Below, one piece after another: positions 38,488 to 50,700 of a stretch of DNA of 64,000 nucleotides; within the stretch, counting starts at the first letter, position 1, and every line of letters begins with the position of its first letter. The position numbers were made by a program, and so were the translations under genes. Under the pieces are notes generated by a model, which saw nothing but the letters and a program-made list of their open reading frames with translations, did no database searches and was not told the origin of the DNA. The stretch is from Sarcocystis neurona (lineage: Eukaryota > Apicomplexa > Conoidasida > Eucoccidiorida > Sarcocystidae): NCBI GenBank assembly GCA_000727475.1, contig KL647290.1, positions 1,548,910-1,612,909 on the forward strand, in the 5' to 3' direction.

Positions 38488-39685
38488 GATGCACGAGGGA
38501 CACGCTACTCATCAGGAATTTCTCCCAGCCACGGCGGCGACGAGAGACTAAGTTGCGCTGATAAGCTGTCCGAGATACAACAGCACACAGAAGACGACGG
38601 CGGAGGAGAAAACAAGAACGGAAAGAACAGGGCGAAGAGAGAAAAAGAATAAGAAGGCTGCTCGCGGCGTGTGAAAAAGGACAGGGTGAAGGGTGAAAAA
38701 GTACAACAAGACCGCTGCGGTGCTGCAGTAGGGGCACTCTAGTGCTACGTGTGGTTCAGCTGCAAGCCACGCGTAAGAGAATTCCTCGGCGAACCACATA
38801 TGCGCGTATGTTCATATGTTGACAGAGTGTCTGCTTTTCTCTGTGGATGCCCGCCGATAATTCTGGGCACATAGGAGGGATGATGCAGATGATGCGCCAG
38901 ATTGGCAACACACGTAGTATTGTCAAAAGTTTTTCAGAACTCACCCTAGCCGTGGCGCAGCCTTTTACCGAGTATAAATTTCCACTAGCAGTTGGGGGCG
39001 GATCCGCTAGCTGCAGGTTCGGGAGACAGCTAAAGGACTGGGCCACTAGCGTGCCCTTTTGTCCAAATAAAAGTACGCTCCCAGAGCGAGACCCACGCTT
39101 ACGTGAATACACCGCAGACGCACTTTTCTCTGCAGAGTCGTGTCGTACGTAAATTCGACGCAAGTCAAGAAGAACGTGCCGCATATTAGCTTCGTTTGAA
39201 GAACAAAGCGTTTCTCACGTATTTGAACGGCGCTCCACGTACTTTCCGGCACCTGCATGCAAGATTGTGCGTTAATCTCGCAGAAAGGACGTAAGGGAAG
39301 AAGCCTTAGCTGTTGTAGCAGGTTTTCCGTCTACGGAAAGGGCGCCCTACTGGTGCACACATTGCTCGGGATAGTAGAGCAGATCACGGGTGCGTCATGC
39401 GCTTGAATCTGCATTACTTGCGAAGAGAGAGCACACGAAAAGCGCTGATTTTGTGTCTCGTTTGTTTGTCAGCAAAGTCCAGGGGAGTCTCGCTGCAAGT
39501 GCCCGCTTTTGCTGCGGTAGCGCGGCACTAAAGAGAGCGAGCCATTTCGCGGAGACCCCGCAGAAAAGTGCTCTCTGTAGAGTGCGAGCAGAGTTTATAT
39601 ATAATATCTTCCTGTGAAATGCCTATCGAAGGACAAATACCCAGTAGCAACGCTTTCGTACGTGGGGCTTCTCAAACCACGGTAA

Positions 39686-39759
39686 TGCACAATTTTGTGC
39701 TACGCGTTTAGGGGGCAGGTGGTGCACAATTTTGTGCTACGTGTCTAGGGGGCAGGTGG
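39686..39759. repeat. 37-bp tandem duplication
   Basis: Copies 39686-39722 and 39723-39759, each starting TGCACAATTTTGTGCTACG and ending GGGGGCAGGTGG, differing at two bases. The start of each copy contains a short inverted repeat (GCACAATTTTGTGC), so each could form a small hairpin. Confidence 0.92.
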
Positions 39760-42286
39760 TACTGGTTGAGCTAAGAACAAGCTGCAGATCCACTTACCGA
39801 AAAAGGACGCTGGTGGCTGCTGAAGAAGACGCAGAGGAGTAACAGAAACTTTTACGACATCCGGAATTTTGGGAAAGGTGTTGCTTGTCGCGTAAAAAGC
39901 ACACCAAACCGACACTTTGTGCAGCCTGTATTTTGACGAAAAAGGGGTAGAGGCTGCGCCTATGGCGTGCACACGTGCAGGGTGTGTCGATGAAAGTGGA
40001 TAGAATCTGCGTTCATGCCACGATGTAAGCAGAGGTATTTTCGTTATTTTTCACTATGCCCTCAAAATGTACGTCACCGCAATTTTCTCGGAGGATGTTT
40101 CCATGTAAGTGATTTGTACGCGCGGCTCATCTGTTTTGTTGTCCCATTCCATGTCATCCTGGTATGTGCCTATTTCTGACGTCTCCACACACTGTATATA
40201 GACCTCACGCAAGTTTCAGTGACACCGTACTGGTGCTCCAAAATTTCACCAGTCTATGCCCAGATAATCCCCTTCTTCAGAACTCATGACTGAGCGGGGT
40301 GCACAGTTCAACGGGCGTACCTCGTGTAAATGGAACAACATTGCAAGGCACTACACAAAATCTTGTCTTCGTTGGGTAGGTGAAGGTGGCGTTCACCTTA
40401 CTAAAGCGTGTGTTGATGCATTTAAAAGACAGTGTAGTTGTGTGTCTGTATTGGCTTGTAGCGCGGGCCGTGGACGGGGTGGCAGATTTATGCACGCGAG
40501 TCTTCATCTTTCAGGCAGGCATGGCGTCCACCTCGCTTAAGCGTCTTTGTTGCTTATGTAGAACAGTGTACGTGTGCACCTGTACGCAGTTCTAACCCGG
40601 TTCATTAACAGGGTAGCAGATTCACTACGTAAGATGAGAGGCAACAGGATGAAGTTGCTAGAAGTGGACAAACGGTCTGCTCAAATGCTTACGTGGTAGT
40701 GCGGCTGTCTGTGTGGATCGTAGCACAGAGATGCGTGTGGTGTGATCTGCAGGCGTGCATGTTCGCACGTATAACAGTACACATCCGTGTGCATACCGGT
40801 AAGTGTGTATCATGTGTGTAGTGACTATTTTAATGTACTCATCCATGACTGTGAATGTAGGTGTATGTGTGCGTGGAAGCATGCAGGGGTGTACATAGCC
40901 AGGTCGCAGGTGTAGTCAAGGGATGCAACAGTTGCGTTGTTCTCTTCCGCAGAATCATCAACTACAGGTTTGGACAGAATACAGAGTTAATCACGTTAAC
41001 TCGACGGTAGTTAATTGGGCGCAGATACGAACAGTCTTTCTCAGGCGGCCTGCACTCAAGCCTGTAGCAGCTTTGTTATTCAGAATTACTGGTATGTCCT
41101 TTGGAACACAGTAACGCTGTACGCCTTGTGCGAGGACCACTGTGCGAACAGTCACAGTTCGTTCTTGCCTTAAAGGTTGAATCCCTTCTGGCGAGAGGGT
41201 TTAAATAGTATTTTCAGGTGACGTGAGATGCGCTGCTTTGATTATACGGCGCCTGAACCACAAAAACACTACCGACACGGGTCACAACAAACGTACCCTC
41301 CTGGCGTACGGAGGCGCGTGGTGTTCAGCATTCACCGCGTAGTTCCCTACGATATTGCTCGGCCTGTGTCTCGTGAGCGCTCGATACTGTACGTCTCTAG
41401 TAATTGAATTGATGCGTACACTTATAAGTGTTCTTTACGTTGTTGTTGGGCGTCTGCCCGCTATTGGAGGACCTCTTTCATACCTTGTCGCCAACGTGGT
41501 CTTCACCGGGGAGGCGAGCGTCTGTTTCCTTGCCGCCGCCAAATCCTTGGCTACATAGGCGGGGTTCACAACTGGACACGCGATTGACGCACTGATGCAC
41601 CTCAGGTCTGTCAATAACCTGTATGGTTTTTAACTGTCTTCTGTATGTAGGAAAAACTGACGATTTCCAGTGAAGGTTAAAGACGCATCATAGTGTACCT
41701 CCCGGTCTTCAGCAGTCGGCGCACCGCAGATGCACACAAACCTTATTGCAGTTACGTAGATTGCATCGCGCTTTGCTAAGTCACGTGGGGCCACCTGTCT
41801 GAGAGCAGAATCTAGTGGCGTCGCAGCTAACCTTTTGTCAAGTCGGCTGCTTTCCACGTCATTGCTTGTAATGCTTCCCCTAACAAAATCACAAGACTAG
41901 GGTGTCCGCGCAGTTCCGTTCTCAGCGTTTTCAGGTATTGCAGCTGGAAACAAACAGGTGAATGGAAAAAATGATCTTCTCTTGAGTGGAGTCGGAAAAG
42001 TAGGGGAGTAGAATATTAGAAGTCCGGAAGGCACTGGGGGCCAAGCGCACCATATTGTCTGCTGATGCGCGGTATTGCGGTCAGTCCACAACTTCAGCAA
42101 CGTCAGCGCACAGCTCTAGCATCAGGCAGAGACAAAGCAAAGCAGAAGAACAGTTAAAGCCCCCGGAGAAGTATGCTAGACTCGCAAAAGTGTTCTCTTT
42201 GATCCATGGCGTAGTTAATGCAAGTGTCTCCACCGTGTGCCACACGTGAACTGTAAGTAGTTCATATGTGCACTGGTCTTGTACGA

Positions 42287-42426
42287 GTCGAACGCCGAAG
42301 TATCGTGTCAGTATCGACGAGGTGGATGGCGTCCGCTGAAGGCGGAGGTGCGTCGAGTCAAACGCCGAAGTAGCGTGTCAATATCAACAAGGTGGATGGC
42401 GTTCGCTGAAGACGGATGTGCGTGGG
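42287..42426. repeat. 70-bp tandem duplication, diverged
   Basis: Copies 42287-42356 and 42357-42426 (GTCGAACGCCGAAG / GTCAAACGCCGAAG; both contain AGGTGGATGGCGT) with roughly ten differences. The unit is not a multiple of three, so the repeat shifts frame and is probably non-coding. Confidence 0.9.
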
Positions 42427-43578
42427 TATATAAGTATATACTTGAATCCGCTGCGGAAACCAGCAACGTATCTGCTCGTGTTGCCTGCATAGATCATGCC
42501 AGCGGCGTATACTCCCGCATTCTTGAGGGATCAAAACGAAAATTGAGAAATACGCCAACGACCAAGTCCTGCCTACGGCTCACAACAAGGCACCCGCTGA
42601 TCTTAAGTGATTCGGTCGTCACTTTCGTGCACTTTGTATATAACGTTTCATAAAAAGTGTCTTGTTTGAGAGGCAGCTCCGTGATAATGAAACAGTAGTG
42701 GCATGGACGAAACCGTAGCGGACACACGACGACAGGGGCCCTTTATGGTGCAGCCAACACGAGCTGGATCACAAGACTCCATCGACGCCCGCTGTGGGGA
42801 CCACGCTATAAGCTATGTACATGAGCAGAAGCAGATGCCCTTACCCTGCGCTGCACGTAAGCCGCATCCTGTGGAAACGTACGAATTCGACAAGGCGCAC
42901 AGTGTGCTGGAACATTGTAGTTGAGCGATGGCATGTCACAGTCTCCTAGCGCGTCGACGCTGGCATCTAAGGGACATCCTTCAACTGTACACAAAGATGA
43001 TACCGCGAGGTTTCCCGTCCGTGCTGCCGCCCCACCTACGCGAAACACGTACGGCGCCTCAACGTCCCGGATGTCCCACAGTGTCCGAGTCACTGAGATT
43101 CGTCGCCCCCACCGAATAAATCTCAAGTAGATTCACTGCACCCACGCTGAAAAAGGACCTCTTTCGATGAAGACACCTCACAATTTCGAGTCAAGAAGAA
43201 CTGCCGTGCCCGTAGCTGTGTCAGCTCTACGTAAGTGCTCTCCGACATTTTAGCGTAGCATCAGTAGCACAAGCATCATGACCGGGCTTGGGTGCGAAAA
43301 CGGCTAGCCGTTGAAGGGTCTGAGACAGATTATCTTCTCGACTACTGCAGAAAAACAGCGTAAGCGCTGCCCTTGCTGCACACAGGTTGTCTTAAAATGT
43401 CCTCACTCTATAGAGACGATGCCAAAAGACACGGATATCGATGCTACCGGTCTCGTCGGTCGTCTCCAACGACCGTCGGCCGTCGGCCGCTCCGAGCGTT
43501 CCTGCCCGCTCAGAGCCAGGTGCAGCGGCGTCATAAGACAATTCAACGGTAAGAAAGCACCGTGTGCAAATCGAACTG

Positions 43579-43995
43579 TTAAAGTCCCTTCAAAATAAAG
43601 ACAACAAGGGTTGGCAAACAGATTGGTGCAGATTTATATTCCCTCGACATTCTAAGAGAACCACGCCCATATTTGACTAGTTCGTGTTCAGACAAATTCC
43701 CGCAATGCCTCTCTATATCTTTGGCAGCCAGCCCCGAAATAATGATGACACAGTATACTACACTGTTCAAAGTATTGAATGTATTGACTTGAACACGGGC
43801 ACTGGCGGCTGACTCGATCGAAGGACCACGTACTACTACGACTTGTTCATCTAGCAGCGGCGGCTTATTGCTAGTGAAGACACGGGATTTGGGCCGTCCT
43901 TGGTGTCTTAATACCTTTTCGAGGGTTGACAGAGTAGAGTATCTCAGGGTGTTTTGAACATGGCAACAGGCGACTTCGACATATTCTCCCAACAT
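43579..43995 (-). CDS. Hypothetical 138-residue frame
   Basis: An ATG-initiated minus-strand frame of 138 codons, starting MLGEYVEVACCHVQNTLRY and ending in TAA. Composition is mixed and not repetitive, with one moderately hydrophobic stretch (VVYCVIIISGLAA). It lies 131 bases upstream of the proline-rich gene and diverges from it. No family is recognised and no splice partners are evident; chance is a real alternative. Confidence 0.25.
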   Translation of the reverse strand: MLGEYVEVACCHVQNTLRYSTLSTLEKVLRHQGRPKSRVFTSNKPPLLDEQVVVVRGPSIESAASARVQVNTFNTLNSVVYCVIIISGLAAKDIERHCGNLSEHELVKYGRGSLRMSREYKSAPICLPTLVVFILKGL

Positions 43996-44125
43996 TCACT
44001 TAGGCCATCGGACGACGATAGACTGCGGCACTTTCGGCTTTGTGATTCCTGACTTCGAAGCGATTCGCATGAGAGTGATGCGACGCGTCACGAATAGCAG
44101 AACACCACTGCAACCTCACAAAACA

Positions 44126-46393
44126 ATGTTATGTATCAACTGCCTTTTCCTTCTTGCGTCGCCCGGTGCAATATGTGGCTTCATGGCCACCCGCTATGTC
44201 GAGGCAGGAGGCTACGGAAGCCACACGGTTTACGGCCGTGCACTCGTGCCAGCTCCAGTTAGAGAAGTGGCACCGCAAGTGACGAAGAATGCCCGACGCA
44301 AAAGCCCCTCCAGCGTTTTCAGCGGAGTCCAGTTACCGCTATCGAAGCCAAGCGTCCGATTCCGTCTTCTGCAAAACCTGGACGGCTCGGCAACACAGTC
44401 AGTAAATGCTAACGAAGAAAACCGTACTCATGTTTCTGGAATATTAAGCCCAGAAAACTCAGCCAAAAATGGACCTGCGTCATCTGATGAGAAGGTGGAA
44501 TATATGACCCAGAACGTCTCCTGGATAGAAAAGAAGGTCGGTTTCAAAACGTCACCTGCATTGCGTGCGTCCAATCCTCGACCTTTGAACGGAAGGCTTA
44601 TATCTGCATTTCAACAAACCGCTACTGCTCGACGAAGTGAGAGAAAGGATGTTAAAAGAAAAAAAAAGGAAAAAGAAAAAGGTGCCCCCTCTAAGAGGCG
44701 ACGCAGGGAGGCGTCCTCTGCAGTAGGGGTTAAAGGAGAAGAATACACGGCGGAGAGCAGGCTTGCCAGAGAGGGGCCTCCACAGACCCCTGGACGTACC
44801 GGACCATCCCAGTCTGCGTCTGTTACGCAGTTTTTGCCCGGGCCTTCTAAAAAGCTGCGTCCCGTTCCCTCACACCCTGCTCACGTTCTCGCCGCGACGA
44901 CCCCGTTACAGAAGCGTAGTGTACCGCAGCCAAGTGTACCTGCAACGTCCTCTTCGTTGGCGACAGGGAGGACAGGTGGTACGTTCGTCCCTACGACCGT
45001 ACCTTCAAAGAAAACCAGAAGGCGTCTTCCCACTTCTTCACGCACACGTCCTTCTCAACCTCTAGCTGCCTCTGCATCTATACCTTCTACTGCACGTCAA
45101 CCTTCGCGACCCCCACCTCCCATTACAACTGGACCCAGTTCTCCATTTCCTCCTTCTCGACTCCCACCTCTCCTTTCCCCCATACCTCCTTCTCCACCTC
45201 CACCGCGCCTTGCACCTGGATCTAGTTCTCCATTTCCTCCTTCTCGACTCCCACCTCTCCTTTCCCCCATACCTCCTTCTCCACCTCCACCTCCCCCTAC
45301 ACCTGAATTTAGTTCTCCACTACCTTCTCCGCTCCCGCTTGAGGTTTCATCCATAACTCCTTCTTCACCTCTACCTTCTCCACTTCAATCTCCTGCTACA
45401 CCTACGCTTGCTTCATCACCTTCACCACCACCTCCCTCTCCCGTTATACCTACACCTATTCCACCATCTCCATCACCTGAACCTGGACCTTCCGGTGCTC
45501 CTCTACCCTCGGCTACGGCTGAGGGATCGTCGATACCAAGTGTTACGAAAGCAACTGTTCGAACTTTCCCAGGTGAGGCCTCTGCACCGCCGACCAAGGT
45601 GAGGCCAGTAGCGCGGGTTGCACCTATGATAGTAGAGAGTGTGAAAAAACCCGCACCTCCTAGCCACACTATGCCGAGAGAGCTTGTGCAACGTCCTCCT
45701 GCACCTTTCCAACCCCCATTTCCTTTCCCAACTGCATATCCTGGAGAAGTTGGGATTCCACGATTAGGTGGTCCTGCAGGACCCCAGCCTACGCAGCCTC
45801 AACCACCTGCTCCCACGGGTTTGCTTAGATCTCTGTTGTTACAACCTTCTAGTCCTGCACAGCCGAGTGTTCCTCTTCAGCCACCTGCTCCCCTGGGTAT
45901 GCCTGCGCCTCTTTTGTCGGAACCTACGGCCCCTTCACAGCTGACTTTTCCTCTTCAGCCTCCTGTTCCTCCTCAAGTCTTAGTTCCACGTCCTCTACAC
46001 GTACCTGCGCAAGTTCCGGCAATGCAAGGTCTACCTCAAGGACTTCCTTCCGCTCCTCCCACTTTCGCAGGTGCCCCAGGGGTTTCAAGAACTCCTCCTT
46101 TTGCTGTACGTCCTCCTTTCATCTCTATTCCACAGCCGCCTCCAATACCTCGGCTTCATCGTCCTATTCCGGCTTACCGACTTCCGCCTCCACCTACTGT
46201 TCCTGCTTTCCGTCATTTACCTCCAGGTCAAGCTCCACCTGTTGCGCATACCAATTTTGAAAGAAATCTACAGGGCGGCAGGCCGCCGATACCTGCCCGC
46301 CAGCCCGCTCCCTCTAGCGAACGCGTTCGTGAACGCTTGAGAGAATTACTAAGATTACGAAGAGAGAGGGACAGCGGTCAATCCACTGATTAG
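44126..46393 (+). CDS. Proline-rich secreted protein, single exon, unidentified
   Basis: An uninterrupted frame of 755 residues ending in TAG. I choose the ATG at 44126 because it has an A-rich context (AAAACAATG) and opens a signal peptide (MLCINCLFLLASPGAICG). In-frame ATGs at 44069 and 44078 upstream would bury that hydrophobic segment. After the signal come about 140 residues of ordinary composition. A strongly basic patch follows (KRKKKEKEKG...KRRRR), then Ser/Thr/Pro sequence, a long Pro-rich region (roughly residues 320-710) and an Arg/Glu-rich helical tail (ERVRERLRELLRLRRERD). The Pro-rich part contains an 87-base (29-residue) tandem unit, SPFPPSRLPPLLSPIPPS. Lack of introns contrasts with its neighbours. 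Function unknown: extended proline-rich secreted proteins occur in coccidian cell walls, secretory organelles and exported proteins, but nothing decides among these. Confidence 0.75.
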   Translation: MLCINCLFLLASPGAICGFMATRYVEAGGYGSHTVYGRALVPAPVREVAPQVTKNARRKSPSSVFSGVQLPLSKPSVRFRLLQNLDGSATQSVNANEENRTHVSGILSPENSAKNGPASSDEKVEYMTQNVSWIEKKVGFKTSPALRASNPRPLNGRLISAFQQTATARRSERKDVKRKKKEKEKGAPSKRRRREASSAVGVKGEEYTAESRLAREGPPQTPGRTGPSQSASVTQFLPGPSKKLRPVPSHPAHVLAATTPLQKRSVPQPSVPATSSSLATGRTGGTFVPTTVPSKKTRRRLPTSSRTRPSQPLAASASIPSTARQPSRPPPPITTGPSSPFPPSRLPPLLSPIPPSPPPPRLAPGSSSPFPPSRLPPLLSPIPPSPPPPPPTPEFSSPLPSPLPLEVSSITPSSPLPSPLQSPATPTLASSPSPPPPSPVIPTPIPPSPSPEPGPSGAPLPSATAEGSSIPSVTKATVRTFPGEASAPPTKVRPVARVAPMIVESVKKPAPPSHTMPRELVQRPPAPFQPPFPFPTAYPGEVGIPRLGGPAGPQPTQPQPPAPTGLLRSLLLQPSSPAQPSVPLQPPAPLGMPAPLLSEPTAPSQLTFPLQPPVPPQVLVPRPLHVPAQVPAMQGLPQGLPSAPPTFAGAPGVSRTPPFAVRPPFISIPQPPPIPRLHRPIPAYRLPPPPTVPAFRHLPPGQAPPVAHTNFERNLQGGRPPIPARQPAPSSERVRERLRELLRLRRERDSGQSTD
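45137..45340 (+). repeat. 87-bp in-frame tandem repeat in the proline-rich gene
   Basis: Copies at 45137-45223 and 45224-45310, with a partial third from 45311. Each starts AGTTCTCC and encodes SPFPPSRLPPLLSPIPPS plus a variable linker. The two full copies share a long identical core, so the duplication looks recent, and 87 is a multiple of three, keeping the frame. Confidence 0.93.
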
Positions 46394-46687
46394 TATTATC
46401 ACAACTCGCACATCCGGTGTACTGTTGGCCGCACCGCCAAACAGTGGGAGTTAGTTCGTGTAAAGACTCCATAGCTGCACCTTTCCTGGCATCAGGTCGA
46501 GCCATGAAACAGCGCCTGTCACGTGCGTCGTAATGCGTTTTGCATTATGTAAAGGATTCGAGTTTTTCGGAGGAAGATGCACTACTATCGCCAAGACGGT
46601 GGACTGGAGACACTTGTCAGACAGCCGTGCACAGTCTTCCGCCCATACGAACACACAGCTGCCCCTGAGCGCCCTCTACATATATAC

Positions 46688-46720
<33 letters not shown>

Positions 46721-47769
46721 TAATATGAAGACATTTTTTGTCACTTCGCAAAGATATTGGAGGGACACCAAAGATAGCGTTGATTCACTTCGTCGAGCGC
46801 AGGTCAGCACTGAAGTTCAAGACTGCAGCGTCTCTGCTATTTGCTTGACAAATGTTCAACACTGAAGCACAGTACGTGCAACGTCAACTGCCAGGGCGCT
46901 TTCTAGACGCTGTCTGATGGGGTAGTTCCTCTGACTTCTTGATTCGCCTAATAGTTTGAAGGAAGATTCACACGCGCGGCGTGACGGGACTTCTCCTGCT
47001 GCAGCTTTTAGCCTGTGCAACCTAGTGAGCAACATTAGGGTAGCAGTCTAACATTTTGTTTCAGGAGTTGAAGAACGCTTTGTTGAGGCACGCGGATGCT
47101 CTTCTCTCCAAACACACTGTCGGGCATATTTTTACCGTCAAAGGCAAAAGCCGGAGAGACAAGAAAGAGAGACGCTGTATTTCAGTGGTTGACTTGCCGT
47201 ACTGTTGATTATTTATCCAGAGCAGTGTGTACCTTGTTTGGTACTGAATACCGCCTACGCACATGAGGTGTGTTTCTTTATTGTATTTGACGGACCTCAT
47301 TTCCTCGTCCGCGCAGCTCACGCACGATGCGTTGTACCAAGAAAAAATAGTTTCTCACCATGCCGATGCATTATGAGCTGTGCGGTCGCGGTGCTAAGCT
47401 GAAGGACGTGCGTGCCTGCCTTTGCCATAGAATCGAGTAGGAGCACCATTGTAGAGGCCCTTTCGTCTTGTTTGCATCGTCGTGGGGTGTCACCCTCTGC
47501 CAAGACGCGTGTGGGCAGTTTTCGACGCACACAGCACTCAACTGGAAAATGTTCTTCATCTGCGTGAAAAGGTTGGCTCGTTGTCGTCTGTAAACTGATC
47601 TGGATCTCGGCATGTAGTTGCTCTTGTACGACGAAATTAACGCGTGTTTCTCACAGAGGCCGCATCCTACGCGAGATAAATACAATTTTATTCGTTACAA
47701 CCGTAGCGCTGTGTGCCTTTCCCGACGCAGCCGTCGACTCCTCTGTCAGATGTAGCTAACGAGCTACAG

Positions 47770-50700
47770 TGCAAAACTCAACACAGAGTGCGATTCGCGC
47801 TGGTCTGGTACGCATATCTGTCTGCAGACAACCATTGTAGACAATTGCACCACTCCGCGCTACCCACACGCCTCTACGTGTGCGAACGTGTTTCACACGC
47901 CAACATCGGTCTAGTGCACGTAAAAAAGGTATCCACTACAGATCACCGGATTGAATGTGCAGGTGACGAAGCGAACGTGGCTAGGGAGTGTTGGCCATGA
48001 AAAGAAAAAGGAGTGGAAGTGTCATCCGGACGTGGGTCAGCGGATCGTGAAAGCCCAGCAAAGAGTGTTAGGGTGGTCTGGCACAAATGACTTGAAAACG
48101 ACATACTAAAACAGTCAACTGCAGCCGCAAAAGTCTAACGAAAAGAATGACGTACCTACTTTCACCGGTTTACGTCACAGTCGCGCTTGGGGAGGCTGTA
48201 CAGGTATTTGACAGAGGCAGGACATCCATACGAGCACCTGTCAGGATAATACGTGGTTTCTTACAACATAAAGATGAACTTGTGTGCAAAGATCTTGCAG
48301 AGCGCGGTCTGTTATTCTCTCAGTTTCGCCAATATGCATTCGCAAATATGTGCATATTGATTAATACGCTGGCATACACATATATACACGTATGCCACTA
48401 CGAATGCACAAAAATGTGTATCACCGTGTATCGCGGGACGGCGTGGGCACATGCACACTAGCGTGCTACCCTGGCCATATAACTGGAGGTGGTGCCACAC
48501 ACTTACGGTTTCTGTGAGTTCTGGAATTCTCCATATGGCGAGGAAGCAATCGATATCGGACATGCAGGGTAGTTTGGTAAGGGATGGACAAATCTTTAAG
48601 CACAGGTTGTTGATGGTGACTACTAAACATTAATAGTCAGAAGGAAAAGTGAAGACGCGAGTGAGAGGCACGGGGCAGAAGCGTGCCACTAGCTTCGTTG
48701 GTAGGTAGTCGAGGACGGAGAGTTGGCAGAAGACCCAGGCGACACGCAGAGACGATTGTAAACATGCGTGAAACGTAACAATTAAACGCCTGCCGGAGGC
48801 CCAGTGGCTTCGCGAGGACGAGGAAGCGGCAACACCCGAATAGCAGCAGAGCAGCGAAGCAAAAGAACAACGCGTTAATACTGCGCATGCCTATGCAAAG
48901 CGGTCACAGACACAAAATTCGCAACCGCAGCTGATTTTACGAAACTAGTCAATCGTGTAACACTCAGGTAGCGAAGTAGAACGATGATTCTTTCGCCGCT
49001 AAACTGGTGAGTGATGTTACTTCGTTCAGCTTGTGCGATGTAAACAGCAGTTCCCTGTTTCGACGCTTGCCCTCGATGCGCCTCACCAGTGTAAGCTGGA
49101 AGCGTGCCACTCCAGGCTCAACGGTGCGCCTCGCAGGTGAAGCCGGTGCAATTGCGTAGCTTTGGTATCTCGTGTGATTGAGTATTCTGTGGATATTCAC
49201 GGCAGCTACCGCATCGTCGATGTGCAGTCCACTTTTCAAGATTGACGATCCCACCCGCGAATTTTGCACGAGTAGATGGACCATGTGTGTAAAGTGCTGG
49301 TACAGTGCTTGTTGGCCTTTTTCACTGCGAAATTTCGCGTACGTTTTGCATTTGCAGTCTGTCGCTTTAGTGGATGGGTAGTGGGGGCGCGAGTAGATCA
49401 ACGTGCGTGCCGATTCAGTTCCACTGCGGTGTTTTTGCTATTGCGTCGTGGTCCAAGCTTGTAACGCGGTGGTGCACTGCGTGTTGGCAGTCGTTCCCTG
49501 GAGAATTTTGTTAAGCTTTTGCATGTGCGCTCGCTCACTTTGGTCGATGGATAATGTGGGCGCAAGTAGATGACGTGCCGATTCGGTCTCACTGCGGTGT
49601 TCTTGCAACTGCGCAGTCTGCGTCTTTTGGAGAAGAAATATTGTAGGTTTAACTGAACAACTGGAAGTTATTGTATCTTTCATTTGTCGTAGGGTGTTCC
49701 TGAAGCAATGAATGCTCGGTTTTGCTGAAGACGCTTTCGGGCCTTTTTGAGGTCCGCGCTGCAACAGCGAAACAAGGTTCTGATTCAGGTCTACGTAAAA
49801 CTTCAGCAAAACTTTTATCCAAGAAATACGACACTGCTTTGTAGTTTCTGCATTTTGTTTCCGCTACTTCTCCCGATCTACTCACAAAAGCTTTCAGGTG
49901 TCGGTTCCGCACCGCACACTTATCTTCGACAGACTCGTTTGCGCGCTGAAAATTGCTCGAACTGCCGTAAACTGGTGACCGTACAAGATAATTAGAAATT
50001 CCAGTCCACAAACACGGTTGTGCAAAGCAGAATCATATCACTTTACGTTTTACGGTCAGACGAACTCCCGTTGCCTGCGGAGGCACGCATCCAGCTCATG
50101 TTCAGAAAAAAGGAAATCGAAGCGGAACCAGGTAGTGTTCCTTCAGAATCAATGCAGCACGTCACCACAAGGTTCAACGTCTCGACTGAGGAGGGGAAAA
50201 GGTCTTTTTACTTTGATGAGGGAAAGAGAGCGAGCAGGAGGAGGAGGGTCGCTTGCGTTTTGCCCTCGTCAAAGACATGGGCCGTGAAGAGTCTTGCTTG
50301 GCGGCGAAATCGGCACGAGAGTGAGGGCGGAATTCTTGGGAAGCTGTTTGTTAAAGCAAGTGAATAAATAGACTGCGTACGCGTGCAGCCTGTGAAGGCA
50401 CTTTAGAAACCGCGAAGAAGTGGCACAACCACCGGCCCGAGCGTACGCGTCGCCACTGGCGGTCCTACAATCGTGGCCGGTAACGCCGACGGCCACATAC
50501 AAGCACTCGGTATAGATGATGCGGCACTTCCTGCAGTGCGCCTGTGCCAGCAACGTAACACGTGTTTTGTGAAGACGAGCGCACAAAAAATTCACCGTTT
50601 GTACTAGCGTCTGTGGGTGGTCGTTATCGAGAAGGGCGTCTGAGAGTGGCAATAGTAACACTGACCATTTGGCAACAGGTGTGCAACTAAACCTACGTAG

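Larger units (their letters stand above)
38488..44125. other. Spacer with splice-bounded coding-like segments; no gene resolved
   Basis: 5.6 kb between EF-P and the proline-rich gene. Segments with acceptor, donor and open frame on the plus strand: 40953-41091 (VWTEYRVNHVNSTVVNW) followed in matching phase by 41218-41292 (GDVRCAALIIRRLNHKN); 42754-42856 (ISYVHEQKQMPLPCAA); and 42919-43130, which ends in TAG (contains SVRVTEIRRPHRINLK). An ATG frame at 38847-39152 (MPADNSGHIGGMMQMMRQIG) and a 138-codon minus frame at 43579-43995 are also possible. None matches a family I know. Two tandem duplications (39686-39759, 42287-42426) lie here. Confidence 0.35.

Noticed and set aside
39700..39760. TTTAGGG-like telomeric motif
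   Set aside because: Only single occurrences within a 37-bp duplication, not a telomeric array.
43995..44125. Start of the proline-rich gene at 44042
   Set aside because: That codon is GTG; the first in-frame ATGs are at 44069, 44078 and 44126, and only the last places the hydrophobic segment at the N-terminus.
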